NCBI GenBank assembly: GCA_937910785.1
Contig: CALDLG010000186.1
Span: 1-23,264 of the forward strand
DNA from: an uncultured Lachnospiraceae bacterium
Lineage (GTDB): Bacteria > Bacillota > Clostridia > Lachnospirales > Lachnospiraceae
Length of the DNA stretch: 23,264 bases
Reading direction: 5' to 3'
Shown here: positions 1 through 7,623 of the stretch, piece by piece
Numbering within the stretch: position 1 is the stretch's first letter
Layout: every line of letters begins with the position of its first letter
Position numbers and translations under genes: made by a program
Notes under the pieces: model-generated
Told to the model about the DNA's origin: nothing
What the model saw: the letters and a program-made list of their open reading frames with translations, nothing else
Database searches by the model: none

Positions 1-1
1 T

Positions 2-205
2 CCAAGGGATATCGCGATCGTTTCCCTGTATAACGGTTCAGCGCTGAATCTGATGCGCCCGTCGGTTACCGCCATCGATACTTCCGCAAGAAGTGTCGGA
101 ACGGAACTTGGGAAACAGGTCTGTCATTTTCTGCAGGGAGAGCGGTATCAGAAAAAAACACTGCTCGATTACGAAATCCTGATCCGAAGATCGACAGACA
201 AATAA
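2..205 (+). CDS. LacI/GalR-family transcriptional regulator, C-terminal fragment
   Basis: This is the last 67 codons of a gene that begins left of the window, ending at TAA 203-205. The reading has the end of a LacI-type effector-binding domain: PRDIAIVSLYNG, then RPSVTAIDTSARSVG (the usual 'P-x-LTT-v...lG' stretch), and the typical ending EILIRRST. In the family, the missing N-terminal helix-turn-helix binds an operator and the periplasmic-binding-protein-like domain senses a sugar. The galactanase gene follows 81 nt downstream on the same strand with no clear terminator between them, so I infer that this regulator responds to a galactan breakdown product and controls that gene. The effector cannot be read from the fragment. 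Confidence 0.75.
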   Translation, partial: PRDIAIVSLYNGSALNLMRPSVTAIDTSARSVGTELGKQVCHFLQGERYQKKTLLDYEILIRRSTDK

Positions 206-221
206 TTACGGGGAATGAAAA

Positions 222-271
222 AAATCATATAACAGAAAAGAACTCATAAAATGCAAATCATATAACGGAAA
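222..271 (+). repeat. Short direct repeat in front of the galactanase gene
   Basis: The 12-mer AAATCATATAAC occurs at 222-233 and again at 255-266, and the following bases (AGAAA versus GGAAA) extend the match to 16 of 17. The repeat spacing is 33 bp, about three helical turns. The copies lie between the regulator stop codon and the ribosome binding site GGAGATAAAGG at 277-287. They could be tandem operator half-sites or simply a local duplication. Neither has a good -35 partner, although each contains TATAAC, which resembles a -10 box. Confidence 0.5.
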
Positions 272-286
272 GGACGGAGATAAAGG

Positions 287-1318
287 ATGAAAACAAAAAT
301 GGCTTACGGTGTTGATCTTGGATGGCTCAGCCAGCTGGAGGAGAGAGGAATCCGCTGGGTGGACAAAGAAAAGAAGGAAATCGAACCGCTTTTAGCGATG
401 AAGGAAATGGGGGCGGATGCGGTACGGCTTCGTATTTTTGTCAATCCGCCGAAGGATGCTTACTGGCGGAAGGATGAAAATACGGTCTGTATGCTTGGCT
501 TCTGCGATGCGCAGAGCGTGCTGAAGGTATCGGAGCGGGTGAAGGCCGCGGGCATGAAACTGATGCTGGACTTTCATTACAGCGATTATTTTGCGGACCC
601 GGAACATCAGGATATTCCGGCAGAATGGATTAATGATGACGCACAGACGCTTACGAAACGGGTTTATCAGCATACGAAGGACGTTATGACTTTATTTGTG
701 GAAAAGGGCATTCGGCCGGACTGGGTGCAGGTCGGCAATGAGATTAATCCCGGTCTGTTGCTGCCGGCAGGCAGCAGGGAGGAACATCCGGAGCAGATGA
801 CGGCTTTCTTGAACGCCGGCTATGACGCGGTGAAGGAATGCTGTCCCGAATGTCAGGTCATTACGCATCTTTCCTGCGTGAATCTCCCGGAATTCTGCGA
901 TCCTTTCTGGGAGGCTTTCTTCGGAAATGGCGGCAAAACGGATATTCTGGGCTTTTCCTATTATCCGTACTGGTATGATATGATCATACAGCAAAGAGAG
1001 AAAAAGCCTGCGGACCTTTTCTATAATCCGCTGATTACCTATGCGGAGCGTTATGGGAAGCCCGTTATGATCGTGGAAGTGGGCGGGCCGGAAACGGATG
1101 CGGAAGGAACCCATGAGCTCCTGATGAATACGATGGAGGCGGTATGGCAGGTTCCGGATGGTCAGGGACTCGGCGTTTTCTATTGGGAACCGGAGGTCGG
1201 AGCGGATCTTCTTCCCGATCGATATCCGCTCGGCGCGGCGATCGCGCTGGACGATCACACGATTCAGTTTACGGAGGCGCTTTCGGCATATAAGGAGTTT
1301 CAGGAGAAGCATTCTTAA
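287..1318 (+). CDS. GH53 arabinogalactan endo-beta-1,4-galactanase, probably intracellular
   Basis: The 343-residue protein belongs to glycoside hydrolase family 53, which cleaves beta-1,4-galactan side chains of pectin. Recognisable family blocks are YGVDLGWLSQLEERG at the N terminus, GADAVRLRIFVNP (about 43-54), DFHYSDYFADPEHQDIP (95-111), VQVGNEINPG (147-156) and VMIVEVGGPETD (260-271). By family comparison, E152 of GNEIN is the acid/base and E264 of VEVGG the nucleophile. The length matches a bare catalytic domain. There is no signal peptide or cell-wall anchor, so it probably works in the cytoplasm on imported galacto-oligosaccharides; extracellular galactanases usually carry a leader. 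The start follows a GGAGATAAAGG ribosome binding site. A strong terminator lies about 55 nt after the stop codon. Confidence 0.9.
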   Translation: MKTKMAYGVDLGWLSQLEERGIRWVDKEKKEIEPLLAMKEMGADAVRLRIFVNPPKDAYWRKDENTVCMLGFCDAQSVLKVSERVKAAGMKLMLDFHYSDYFADPEHQDIPAEWINDDAQTLTKRVYQHTKDVMTLFVEKGIRPDWVQVGNEINPGLLLPAGSREEHPEQMTAFLNAGYDAVKECCPECQVITHLSCVNLPEFCDPFWEAFFGNGGKTDILGFSYYPYWYDMIIQQREKKPADLFYNPLITYAERYGKPVMIVEVGGPETDAEGTHELLMNTMEAVWQVPDGQGLGVFYWEPEVGADLLPDRYPLGAAIALDDHTIQFTEALSAYKEFQEKHS

Positions 1319-1371
1319 ATTATGGCTTTACCGCGCATAATTTCGGTGAATATAGCTTGCCAGTTTTGGGG

Positions 1372-1420
1372 AAAACAAGTACAATAAGCGTATCTGTGGC
1401 GTGATTGTACTTGTTTTTTT
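1372..1420 (+). terminator. Rho-independent terminator after the galactanase gene
   Basis: A perfect 14-bp stem pairs 1372-1385 (AAAACAAGTACAAT) with 1404-1417 (ATTGTACTTGTTTT), with an 18-nt loop and a run of seven T at 1414-1420. It separates the regulator/galactanase unit from hflX. Confidence 0.9.
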
Positions 1421-1435
1421 GTATATTAATATAAT
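1405..1435 (+). promoter_or_regulatory. Possible hflX promoter
   Basis: A consensus -10 box TATAAT lies at 1430-1435, 20 bp before the hflX start. The best -35 candidate is TTGTAC at 1405-1410, with a long 19-bp spacer. The -35 side is therefore weak and overlaps the terminator stem. Confidence 0.4.
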
Positions 1436-1455
1436 GAAATGGATGATCGGATGAT

Positions 1456-2766
1456 ATGGAAAGAGCTTTGTTAGTAGGGATGAATCTGAATAACGGGGAG
1501 GACTACAGACTTTCACTGAAAGAGCTCGAAAGTCTGGCGGAAGCCTGTGAAATGGAAACGGTGGGAATTGTGGAGCAGAACCTGCCGGAGATTCATAAGG
1601 CGTTTTATATCGGGACGGGAAAAGTGGAAGAGGTTCGGGAAGAGGCGCAGGCGTCAGAGGTGGATGTGGTCGTGTTCGATAACTCCCTTTCGCCGATGCA
1701 GATTCGAAATTTACAGGATAAGATTGGGAAACCGATTCTGGACAGAAGCACGCTTATTCTGGATATTTTTGCCAGGAGGGCCCGTTCCAGAGAAGCGAAG
1801 CTGCAGGTTGAGGTGGCGCGGCTTCAATACATGCTTCCCCGCCTTGTGGGGCTTCATGCGGCGCTCAGCCGGCAGGGCGGCGGCAGCGGCTCCATGAGCA
1901 ATAAGGGGGCCGGAGAGAAGAAACTGGAGCTGGACCGGCGTGTTCTGGAGCACCGTCTGGCCGAATATCGGCGGGAACTGAAAGAGGTAGGGGAACAGCG
2001 GCGGACGCAGAGGAAGCAGCGTGAAGCGTCCGGCATGCCGAGAGTGGCGCTTGTGGGATATACGAATGCGGGAAAATCTACGCTTCTGAATGCCATGCTG
2101 GATTTATACGGTGTGGATGAGATCGATGTGGATGAGAAAAAGGTTATGGAAAAGGACATGCTTTTTGCGACGCTCGATACAACGGTTCGAAAGATTGCAC
2201 CGGAAGGCCATCATTCTTTTCTGCTGTCGGACACGGTAGGGTTTATTCATAAGCTGCCCCATCATCTTGTGGAGGCTTTTCGTTCCACGCTGGAGGAGGC
2301 AAAAGAGGCGGATGTCCTGCTTCATGTGATCGATTACAGCGATGAACATTATAAAGAGCAGATCGCGGTGACGGAGCAGACTTTAAAAGAGCTGGGGGCG
2401 GAGGGGATTCCCGTGCTTTATGTCTATAATAAGGCGGATAAGGTTCCCACCGAAAATATTCCGGGGCCATTCTCCGGAGCGGATGACAATTCGAAGGGCA
2501 GGATTCCGGCGGTGGTGCAGGACAGCATCTATCTGTCCGCCAGAGAAAAAATCGGGATGGAAGAGCTGGTCTGTCTGATCGAAAAGAAGCTCGCGGGCGG
2601 TTACCGGGAATGCGCGTTTTTGATTCCTTATACGGATGGCAGGGCGGTTTCGTATCTGAATGAAAATGCGGTGGTTTTTGAAACGGAATACCGGGAGAAC
2701 GGTGTTTACGTGAAAGCAGACTGTAAAGAGCAGGATGCCCGGTATTATGAGAAATATAAAGTCTGA
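1456..2766 (+). CDS. hflX: Ribosome-associated GTPase HflX
   Basis: The 436-residue protein matches HflX, which binds and splits stalled or stressed 70S ribosomes in a nucleotide-dependent way. The N-terminal HflX domain covers about residues 1-190, with the FYIGTGKVEEV block at 50-60, the LDRSTLILDIFARRARSREAK helix region near 95-115, and the glycine-rich linker SRQGGGSGSMSNKGAGEKKLE at 138-158. The G domain shows G1 GYTNAGKST (201-209), G3 DTVGF (259-263), G4 NKAD (325-328) and G5 SAR (361-363). The length is normal. The ribosome binding site before the ATG is weak (GGATGATCGGATGAT). An acyltransferase gene starts 11 nt after the stop codon, so the two are probably cotranscribed. Confidence 0.96.
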   Translation: MERALLVGMNLNNGEDYRLSLKELESLAEACEMETVGIVEQNLPEIHKAFYIGTGKVEEVREEAQASEVDVVVFDNSLSPMQIRNLQDKIGKPILDRSTLILDIFARRARSREAKLQVEVARLQYMLPRLVGLHAALSRQGGGSGSMSNKGAGEKKLELDRRVLEHRLAEYRRELKEVGEQRRTQRKQREASGMPRVALVGYTNAGKSTLLNAMLDLYGVDEIDVDEKKVMEKDMLFATLDTTVRKIAPEGHHSFLLSDTVGFIHKLPHHLVEAFRSTLEEAKEADVLLHVIDYSDEHYKEQIAVTEQTLKELGAEGIPVLYVYNKADKVPTENIPGPFSGADDNSKGRIPAVVQDSIYLSAREKIGMEELVCLIEKKLAGGYRECAFLIPYTDGRAVSYLNENAVVFETEYRENGVYVKADCKEQDARYYEKYKV

Positions 2767-2777
2767 GGGGCAGCGAT

Positions 2778-3884
2778 ATGGAAAAATCAGCCAGAAATTC
2801 CAATCATGAGTTACTGCGTATTCTTGCAATGTATATGATTGTATTGATTCACGCCAATATGTATCTGTTTCAGTTTACCGGGGGAGGCATTGGCTTTGCT
2901 CTCAACGGAATGGTAAACGGGATCTGCAATATCGGTGTATCCTGTTTTATACTGATTTCCGGATATTATGGCGTAAAATTCAGTATCCGCAAATTTGTCA
3001 GAATGGAATGCATGATGATCACCTATTCGCTGCTTGAGACCGCACTGATGTGTCTGATTCTGCCTGAGCAGGTGCAGGGGGCGGCGCTGTTAGAGCAGCT
3101 GATCAAATCTTTCCTGCCGTTTATTACAAGAAAATACTGGTTTTATTCCTCTTACGTGTGTCTTTTTTTCCTGAGCGGTTACATACGGAAATTTATTGAC
3201 TGCCTGAGCAGGGAAGAGTTTAAGAGGCTGCTGCTCCTTCTGCTGTTTCTGTTCAGCGTTCTGCCGACGTTTTTTTACTTCGAGCTGATACCCGATAACG
3301 GCAAGGGACTGGTGCAGATGATCATGGTTTATCTGCTGGGGAGGTACATCCGGATGTATCGGGACGTCAAATTGCCGTCCATGGCGGGAATCCTTTTTGT
3401 TCTGTTGTGGGCTGTTAACGGGATATCTCATGAAATCCCGATCAGTCTTGGAGATGTCTGGCATCATCTGTGTAAGGATAACAGCATAACCAATCTGATC
3501 ATGGCGGTTATTCTGTTTTATGCCTTTAAGGAGCTGAAACTTTTTTCGGGGAAAGAAGATGGAACGGCCGGGAAAGCGTCCCGGATAGTTAATCGGACGG
3601 CCGGTTATGTATTTGCGGTTTTTGCGCTGAATAATGTGCTCGTGACGGCAGTGATGAGACTGCTGTCTGACGGCGGATTTCAGGGAGCCGGCGGCATTCC
3701 GGGATTTCTGGAGCTTGCGGGTATCGCCGCGGCGATTCTCATCGGATGTCTTGGCATCGGAGCGGTGCGGGAACTGTTTCTTGGCCGGGCGGACCGGTAT
3801 CTGGGAGAGCTGTTTGAGAGGAAAGCGGCACAGATTGGGAAAAAGATCGAAAAGAGGGCGAATAATTGTAAATTTCTCCATTGA
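2778..3884 (+). CDS. Acyltransferase-3 family integral membrane protein
   Basis: The 368-residue protein has about ten hydrophobic segments and opens with NSNHELLRILAMYMIVLIH. That is the family signature, in which an Arg (R14) is followed ten residues later by a conserved His (H25). Acyltransferase-3 proteins (OafA/WecH type) move acetyl, succinyl or other acyl groups across the membrane onto surface sugars, peptidoglycan or small molecules. The substrate here is unknown. The C terminus is a basic tail (KAAQIGKKIEKRANN). The gene is 11 nt downstream of hflX and has its own ribosome binding site, GAGGGGC. The stop codon TGA at 3882-3884 forms part of the -35 box of the next gene's promoter. 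Confidence 0.85.
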   Translation: MEKSARNSNHELLRILAMYMIVLIHANMYLFQFTGGGIGFALNGMVNGICNIGVSCFILISGYYGVKFSIRKFVRMECMMITYSLLETALMCLILPEQVQGAALLEQLIKSFLPFITRKYWFYSSYVCLFFLSGYIRKFIDCLSREEFKRLLLLLLFLFSVLPTFFYFELIPDNGKGLVQMIMVYLLGRYIRMYRDVKLPSMAGILFVLLWAVNGISHEIPISLGDVWHHLCKDNSITNLIMAVILFYAFKELKLFSGKEDGTAGKASRIVNRTAGYVFAVFALNNVLVTAVMRLLSDGGFQGAGGIPGFLELAGIAAAILIGCLGIGAVRELFLGRADRYLGELFERKAAQIGKKIEKRANNCKFLH

Positions 3885-3909
3885 CAGGATTTCGCATATG
3901 GAATATAAT
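3881..3909 (+). promoter_or_regulatory. Near-perfect housekeeping promoter for the lipoprotein gene
   Basis: TTGACA at 3881-3886 and TATAAT at 3904-3909 match both consensus hexamers exactly, with an ideal 17-bp spacer. Transcription should start near 3916. The -35 hexamer includes the stop codon of the upstream acyltransferase gene. A second TATAAT at 3925-3930 has no matching -35 box. Confidence 0.9.
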
Positions 3910-3957
3910 ACACTACGTTTATAGTATAATCAGTAAAACCGAAAGAGAGGGGTTATT

Positions 3958-5115
3958 ATGAAAAAACTGGCATTTATCAGCCTTTGTATCATCCTGTGCC
4001 TTCAGATGACGGCGTGCGGCGGTCCGGGGCAGGCGGCGAAACAGAAAGAAGAGGCAATGGCATTACTCGGAAATGAGCTGACAAGCGGAGAGCTTGTGAT
4101 CGACGGAACGAAATATTCGTTCCCTTCGGTAATTTCCGAATGGACAGGAAGCGGCTGGCATATTTCCAACAGATATGACAATGCGGATACCTTTGAGCTG
4201 GAGTATAATATTGAGTCTAACGAATTCGAGCTGTTCAGTGACACGAAGGATTCGGCGTACGTCAGTATGTGCGCGATCAATCTTGGCATGGAGCCGCTTA
4301 AAATTGAGCAGTCTACGACTTCTTACCTTGAGGTGAGATTATCCGAGGGCAAGGATGCTCTGTATGTTGTGCTTCCCGGCGGAATTGCGCCAGGCAGCAA
4401 GAAGGAGGACGTTATTGCCGCATATGGAGAGCCGGAATCGGAAGAAGACGACTATCTTTATTATACATACACCAATGAAGACGGACTCGATATCATCATC
4501 GGAATCGGTACGATCGGTGAGAAGATTGACAGAGTCGTGTATAAGCTCGCTGACAGCAACTGGGGCTCCGTAGCGAATGCAGAGGAGTGCGCGCAGTTCA
4601 TCGATGATGCATTGAAGGCAAGCTTCTATGGGGATTATGCGTCTTATGTAGAGAAGAAGTTCGATACGGAGGACGGTGCGAAAGAATTGTATGAATCTGA
4701 GGTGGAATACTATTCTCAGGGACTGATGTATTATCTTGGAATAGATTATGAGACGGTCAGCGATGAAATTGCGGAAGGATTCCGCGATCTTTCCAAAGAC
4801 ATTCTGGCAAAAGCAAAATGGGACACACCGGTCGTAGATCTTCCTGACGGTGCAACCTATGGCGGTGTTGAGATCAGCATGTATCCTACGGATTTCCTGG
4901 ATATTATTCTGGAAGATGCGCAGGCCGTAGCGGACAGCGGCGTTGAAGGAGACGAGTACGCGCAGGGCATGCTGGATGCCATTACACCGAAGGTCGGCGA
5001 AATCTCCTATCGGGAACCGGTTACGGGAAATTATAATATAAATCTCGATGACGGCGTTCTTTCAGCGGATGACTGGAACGAAATAGACGATATCCTGATG
5101 GATTTTGCAGAGTAA
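3958..5115 (+). CDS. Secreted lipoprotein of unknown function with an SmpA/BLIP-like motif
   Basis: The 385-residue protein starts MKKLAFISLCIILCLQMTAC, a lipoprotein signal peptide with the lipidated Cys at position 20. The mature part is acidic. A middle segment, GGIAPGSKKEDVIAAYGEPE (about 141-160), resembles the G-x-x-x-G-x-x-x-x-D/E-V-x-x-x-Y-G-x-P motif found in SmpA/BLIP-like folds; the following DYLYYTYTNEDGLDIIIGIG would be the next strands. No catalytic residues are recognised. The ribosome binding site AGAGAGGGG lies 6 nt before the ATG. The gene stands alone, with its own consensus promoter and a strong terminator. I expect an abundant, membrane-anchored extracellular protein and do not assign a function. 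Confidence 0.8.
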   Translation: MKKLAFISLCIILCLQMTACGGPGQAAKQKEEAMALLGNELTSGELVIDGTKYSFPSVISEWTGSGWHISNRYDNADTFELEYNIESNEFELFSDTKDSAYVSMCAINLGMEPLKIEQSTTSYLEVRLSEGKDALYVVLPGGIAPGSKKEDVIAAYGEPESEEDDYLYYTYTNEDGLDIIIGIGTIGEKIDRVVYKLADSNWGSVANAEECAQFIDDALKASFYGDYASYVEKKFDTEDGAKELYESEVEYYSQGLMYYLGIDYETVSDEIAEGFRDLSKDILAKAKWDTPVVDLPDGATYGGVEISMYPTDFLDIILEDAQAVADSGVEGDEYAQGMLDAITPKVGEISYREPVTGNYNINLDDGVLSADDWNEIDDILMDFAE

Positions 5116-5129
5116 AATAGTTCATAAAG

Positions 5130-5165
5130 AACACGATATCTGTTTCAGACAGATATCGTGTTTTC
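5130..5165 (+). terminator. Rho-independent terminator after the lipoprotein gene
   Basis: A 14-bp perfect stem pairs 5130-5143 (AACACGATATCTGT) with 5149-5162 around a TTCAG loop, followed by T-rich sequence. Confidence 0.93.
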
Positions 5166-5205
5166 TTATTTAAATCCCTTTCTTGTTTAAAAATGTCAAA
5201 ACTCA

Positions 5206-5234
5206 TTGCACAGAAGACATTTTTCCTATATAAT
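5206..5234 (+). promoter_or_regulatory. Housekeeping promoter for the aconitase-family gene
   Basis: TTGCAC at 5206-5211 and TATAAT at 5229-5234 are 17 bp apart. The predicted transcription start is near 5241. This lies downstream of the first in-frame ATG (5193), so that ATG cannot be used from this promoter and translation should begin at 5295. Confidence 0.85.
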
Positions 5235-5294
5235 AAGAAATTAGAATCGGCAGAAAACTGTCGACAGCTGAGAGAAAGGCATGGTTATATTACT

Positions 5295-7592
5295 ATGATA
5301 AAATTATGGGAAGGTGGCGCGTATCTGGTTCATGGCATGGAGCTTATACCGGATCAGCCGGATGCGGCCGCACAGATAAAGAATAAGACCGGGATGGAAA
5401 TTTCCGGACAGGAAGCGGTGCAAAATACGATTGCCTATCGTATCCTGAAGGCGCATAATACTTCCGGCAATATGGATAAATTAAAGATTAAATTCGATAA
5501 ACTGACTTCCCATGACATCACCTTCGTAGGAATCATTCAGACCGCGAGGGCATCGGGGCTGACGAAATTTCCGATTCCCTATGTGCTGACGAACTGCCAC
5601 AATTCTCTGTGTGCGGTCGGCGGTACGATCAATGAAGATGATCATATGTTCGGACTTACCTGTGCCAGAAGATACGGCGGCGTTTATGTGCCTCCGCATC
5701 AGGCTGTCATTCACCAGTACGCAAGGGAGATGCTGGCCGGCGGCGGAAAAATGATTCTCGGTTCCGATTCTCATACACGATATGGCGCGCTCGGAACGAT
5801 GGCGGTCGGAGAGGGCGGACCGGAGCTTGTGAAACAGCTTCTGTCCCAGACATATGATATTAACAGGCCGGAGGTCGTGGGCGTTTATCTGAAAGGGGCG
5901 CCGGTGAAGGGCGTAGGTCCGCAGGATGTCGCGCTGGCGATTATCGGTGCGGTATTCGGAAACGGATATGTGAAAAATAAAGTGATGGAGTTTGTCGGTC
6001 CCGGCGTCGGAAGTCTGAGCGCTGATTTCCGAATCGGAATTGATGTGATGACAACGGAGACAACCTGCCTTTCATCAATTTGGGCTACCGATGATGAAAT
6101 CCGGGAGTTTTATGAGATACATGGCAGGAGCGGAGACTATCAGGAACTTGCTCCGGGCGAAGTGGCTTATTATGACGGTATGATAGAGGTGGATCTGTCG
6201 GCGGTGAAGCCGATGATCGCAATGCCCTTTCATCCGAGCAATACTTATACGATTGAGGAACTGAACGCGAATCTTCGGGATATTCTCCATGATGTGGAAG
6301 AAAAGGCGAAGGTCAGCCTTGACGGCGCGGTGCCCTATTCGTTACAGGAAAAGGTCATAAACGGAAAGTTTATGGTGGATCAGGGAATCATAGCGGGCTG
6401 TGCAGGAGGCGGATTCGAGAATATCTGTGCCGCGGCCGATATTCTGAAGGGTTCCAGTATTGGCTCGGACAGTTTTACCCTGAGCGTTTATCCGGCTTCC
6501 ATGCCTGTTTATATGGAACTGATCAGGAATGGCTGTGCGGCGGCGATTTTGGAAACCGGAGCGGTCATGAAGACGGCGTTCTGCGGTCCCTGCTTCGGAG
6601 CGGGCGATACGCCTGCCAATAATGCTTTCAGTATCCGCCATTCAACAAGGAACTTCCCGAACAGGGAGGGCTCCAAGCTGCAGAACGGACAGATTTCTTC
6701 CGTTGCGCTGATGGATGCGCGCTCGATTGCGGCTACGGCGGCCAATAAAGGGGTATTGACGCCGGCGACGGAATTTGACGGGGAAATCGGAAGATATCAG
6801 TATCATTTCGATGCGAAGATCTATGAGAACCGCGTTTTCGATTCACATGGAATTGCGGATGAAAACGTGAACATTCAGTTAGGGCCGAATATCAAGGACT
6901 GGCCGGAGATGGGCGCTCTGCCGGATAATCTGGTGCTTCGCGTAGTATCCGAAATTCATGACCCGGTTACGACAACGGATGAGCTGATTCCTTCCGGAGA
7001 GACGTCTTCCTATCGTTCCAATCCTTTAGGACTGGCGGAATTCGCATTATCCAGAAAAGACCCCGAATATGTGGGCCGCGCCAAGGACATTCAGAAGGCG
7101 GAGAAGGCGAGGATGGCAGGAGAACATCCCTGTCAGGCCCATCCTGATGTGAAGCCTGTTATGAATGTGATCAAAAAGACTTTTGCGGATGCTTCTCATG
7201 AGAATACCGGATTCGGTTCCACGATCTTCGCTGTGAAGCCGGGAGACGGTTCCGCGAGAGAGCAGGCGGCAAGCTGCCAGAAGGTATTGGGGGGCTGGGC
7301 GAACATTGCCAATGAGTATGCGACGAAGAGATATCGTTCCAATCTGATCAACTGGGGAATGCTTCCGTTCGTGATCGGAGAGGGAGAGCTTCCGTTCCGG
7401 AACCTGGATTATCTGTTTATTCCGGATATCCGCAAGGCGGTGGAAGAAAAATGGGAGACGATTACCGCATATAATGTATCGGTGGAGAGTGATGCGCTTT
7501 GCGCGTTTGAATTAAAATTAGGGGAATTGACTGACGAAGAACGTCAGATTATTTTGAAAGGATGTCTGATCAATTATAACAGAGTCAGCTGA
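5295..7592 (+). CDS. Aconitase-family [4Fe-4S] hydratase-like protein (YbhJ-like)
   Basis: The 765-residue protein belongs to the aconitase/isopropylmalate isomerase superfamily. Visible marks (numbered from M at 5295) are GSDSHT (156-161), ETTCLSSIW near 255-263, GCAGGGFENI with C369, CGPC with C430 and C433, and SIAATAANKG (477-486). C369, C430 and C433 align with the three Fe-S ligands of mitochondrial aconitase, so a cluster is likely. The usual S-C-T-N is replaced by G-C-A-G, and the length and C-terminal region are unlike AcnA or AcnB. It is closest to the poorly characterised 'hydratase'/YbhJ group, and its substrate is unknown. The promoter at 5206-5234 sets the start. The ribosome binding site is poor: GAGAAAGG lies about 16 nt upstream. 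No citrate synthase or isocitrate dehydrogenase is next to it. Confidence 0.85.
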   Translation: MIKLWEGGAYLVHGMELIPDQPDAAAQIKNKTGMEISGQEAVQNTIAYRILKAHNTSGNMDKLKIKFDKLTSHDITFVGIIQTARASGLTKFPIPYVLTNCHNSLCAVGGTINEDDHMFGLTCARRYGGVYVPPHQAVIHQYAREMLAGGGKMILGSDSHTRYGALGTMAVGEGGPELVKQLLSQTYDINRPEVVGVYLKGAPVKGVGPQDVALAIIGAVFGNGYVKNKVMEFVGPGVGSLSADFRIGIDVMTTETTCLSSIWATDDEIREFYEIHGRSGDYQELAPGEVAYYDGMIEVDLSAVKPMIAMPFHPSNTYTIEELNANLRDILHDVEEKAKVSLDGAVPYSLQEKVINGKFMVDQGIIAGCAGGGFENICAAADILKGSSIGSDSFTLSVYPASMPVYMELIRNGCAAAILETGAVMKTAFCGPCFGAGDTPANNAFSIRHSTRNFPNREGSKLQNGQISSVALMDARSIAATAANKGVLTPATEFDGEIGRYQYHFDAKIYENRVFDSHGIADENVNIQLGPNIKDWPEMGALPDNLVLRVVSEIHDPVTTTDELIPSGETSSYRSNPLGLAEFALSRKDPEYVGRAKDIQKAEKARMAGEHPCQAHPDVKPVMNVIKKTFADASHENTGFGSTIFAVKPGDGSAREQAASCQKVLGGWANIANEYATKRYRSNLINWGMLPFVIGEGELPFRNLDYLFIPDIRKAVEEKWETITAYNVSVESDALCAFELKLGELTDEERQIILKGCLINYNRVS

Positions 7593-7597
7593 CTCTG
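7580..7597 (+). repeat. 18-bp perfect palindrome over the aconitase-family stop codon
   Basis: CAGAGTCAGCTGACTCTG is self-complementary and includes the stop codon at 7590-7592. No T run follows, so it is not a standard terminator. It could be a dimeric operator for the next gene, a mild pause or 3'-end stabilising hairpin, or chance. Confidence 0.5.
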
Positions 7598-7623
7598 GAC
7601 AAATGTGACATTGTGAAAATCTT

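Noticed and set aside
3925..3930. Second TATAAT box before the lipoprotein gene
   Set aside because: No -35 element at a workable distance and no extended -10 TG. The upstream promoter at 3881-3909 is complete.
5193..5294. N-terminal extension of the aconitase-family protein from ATG 5193
   Set aside because: The extension contains the promoter and precedes the predicted transcription start.
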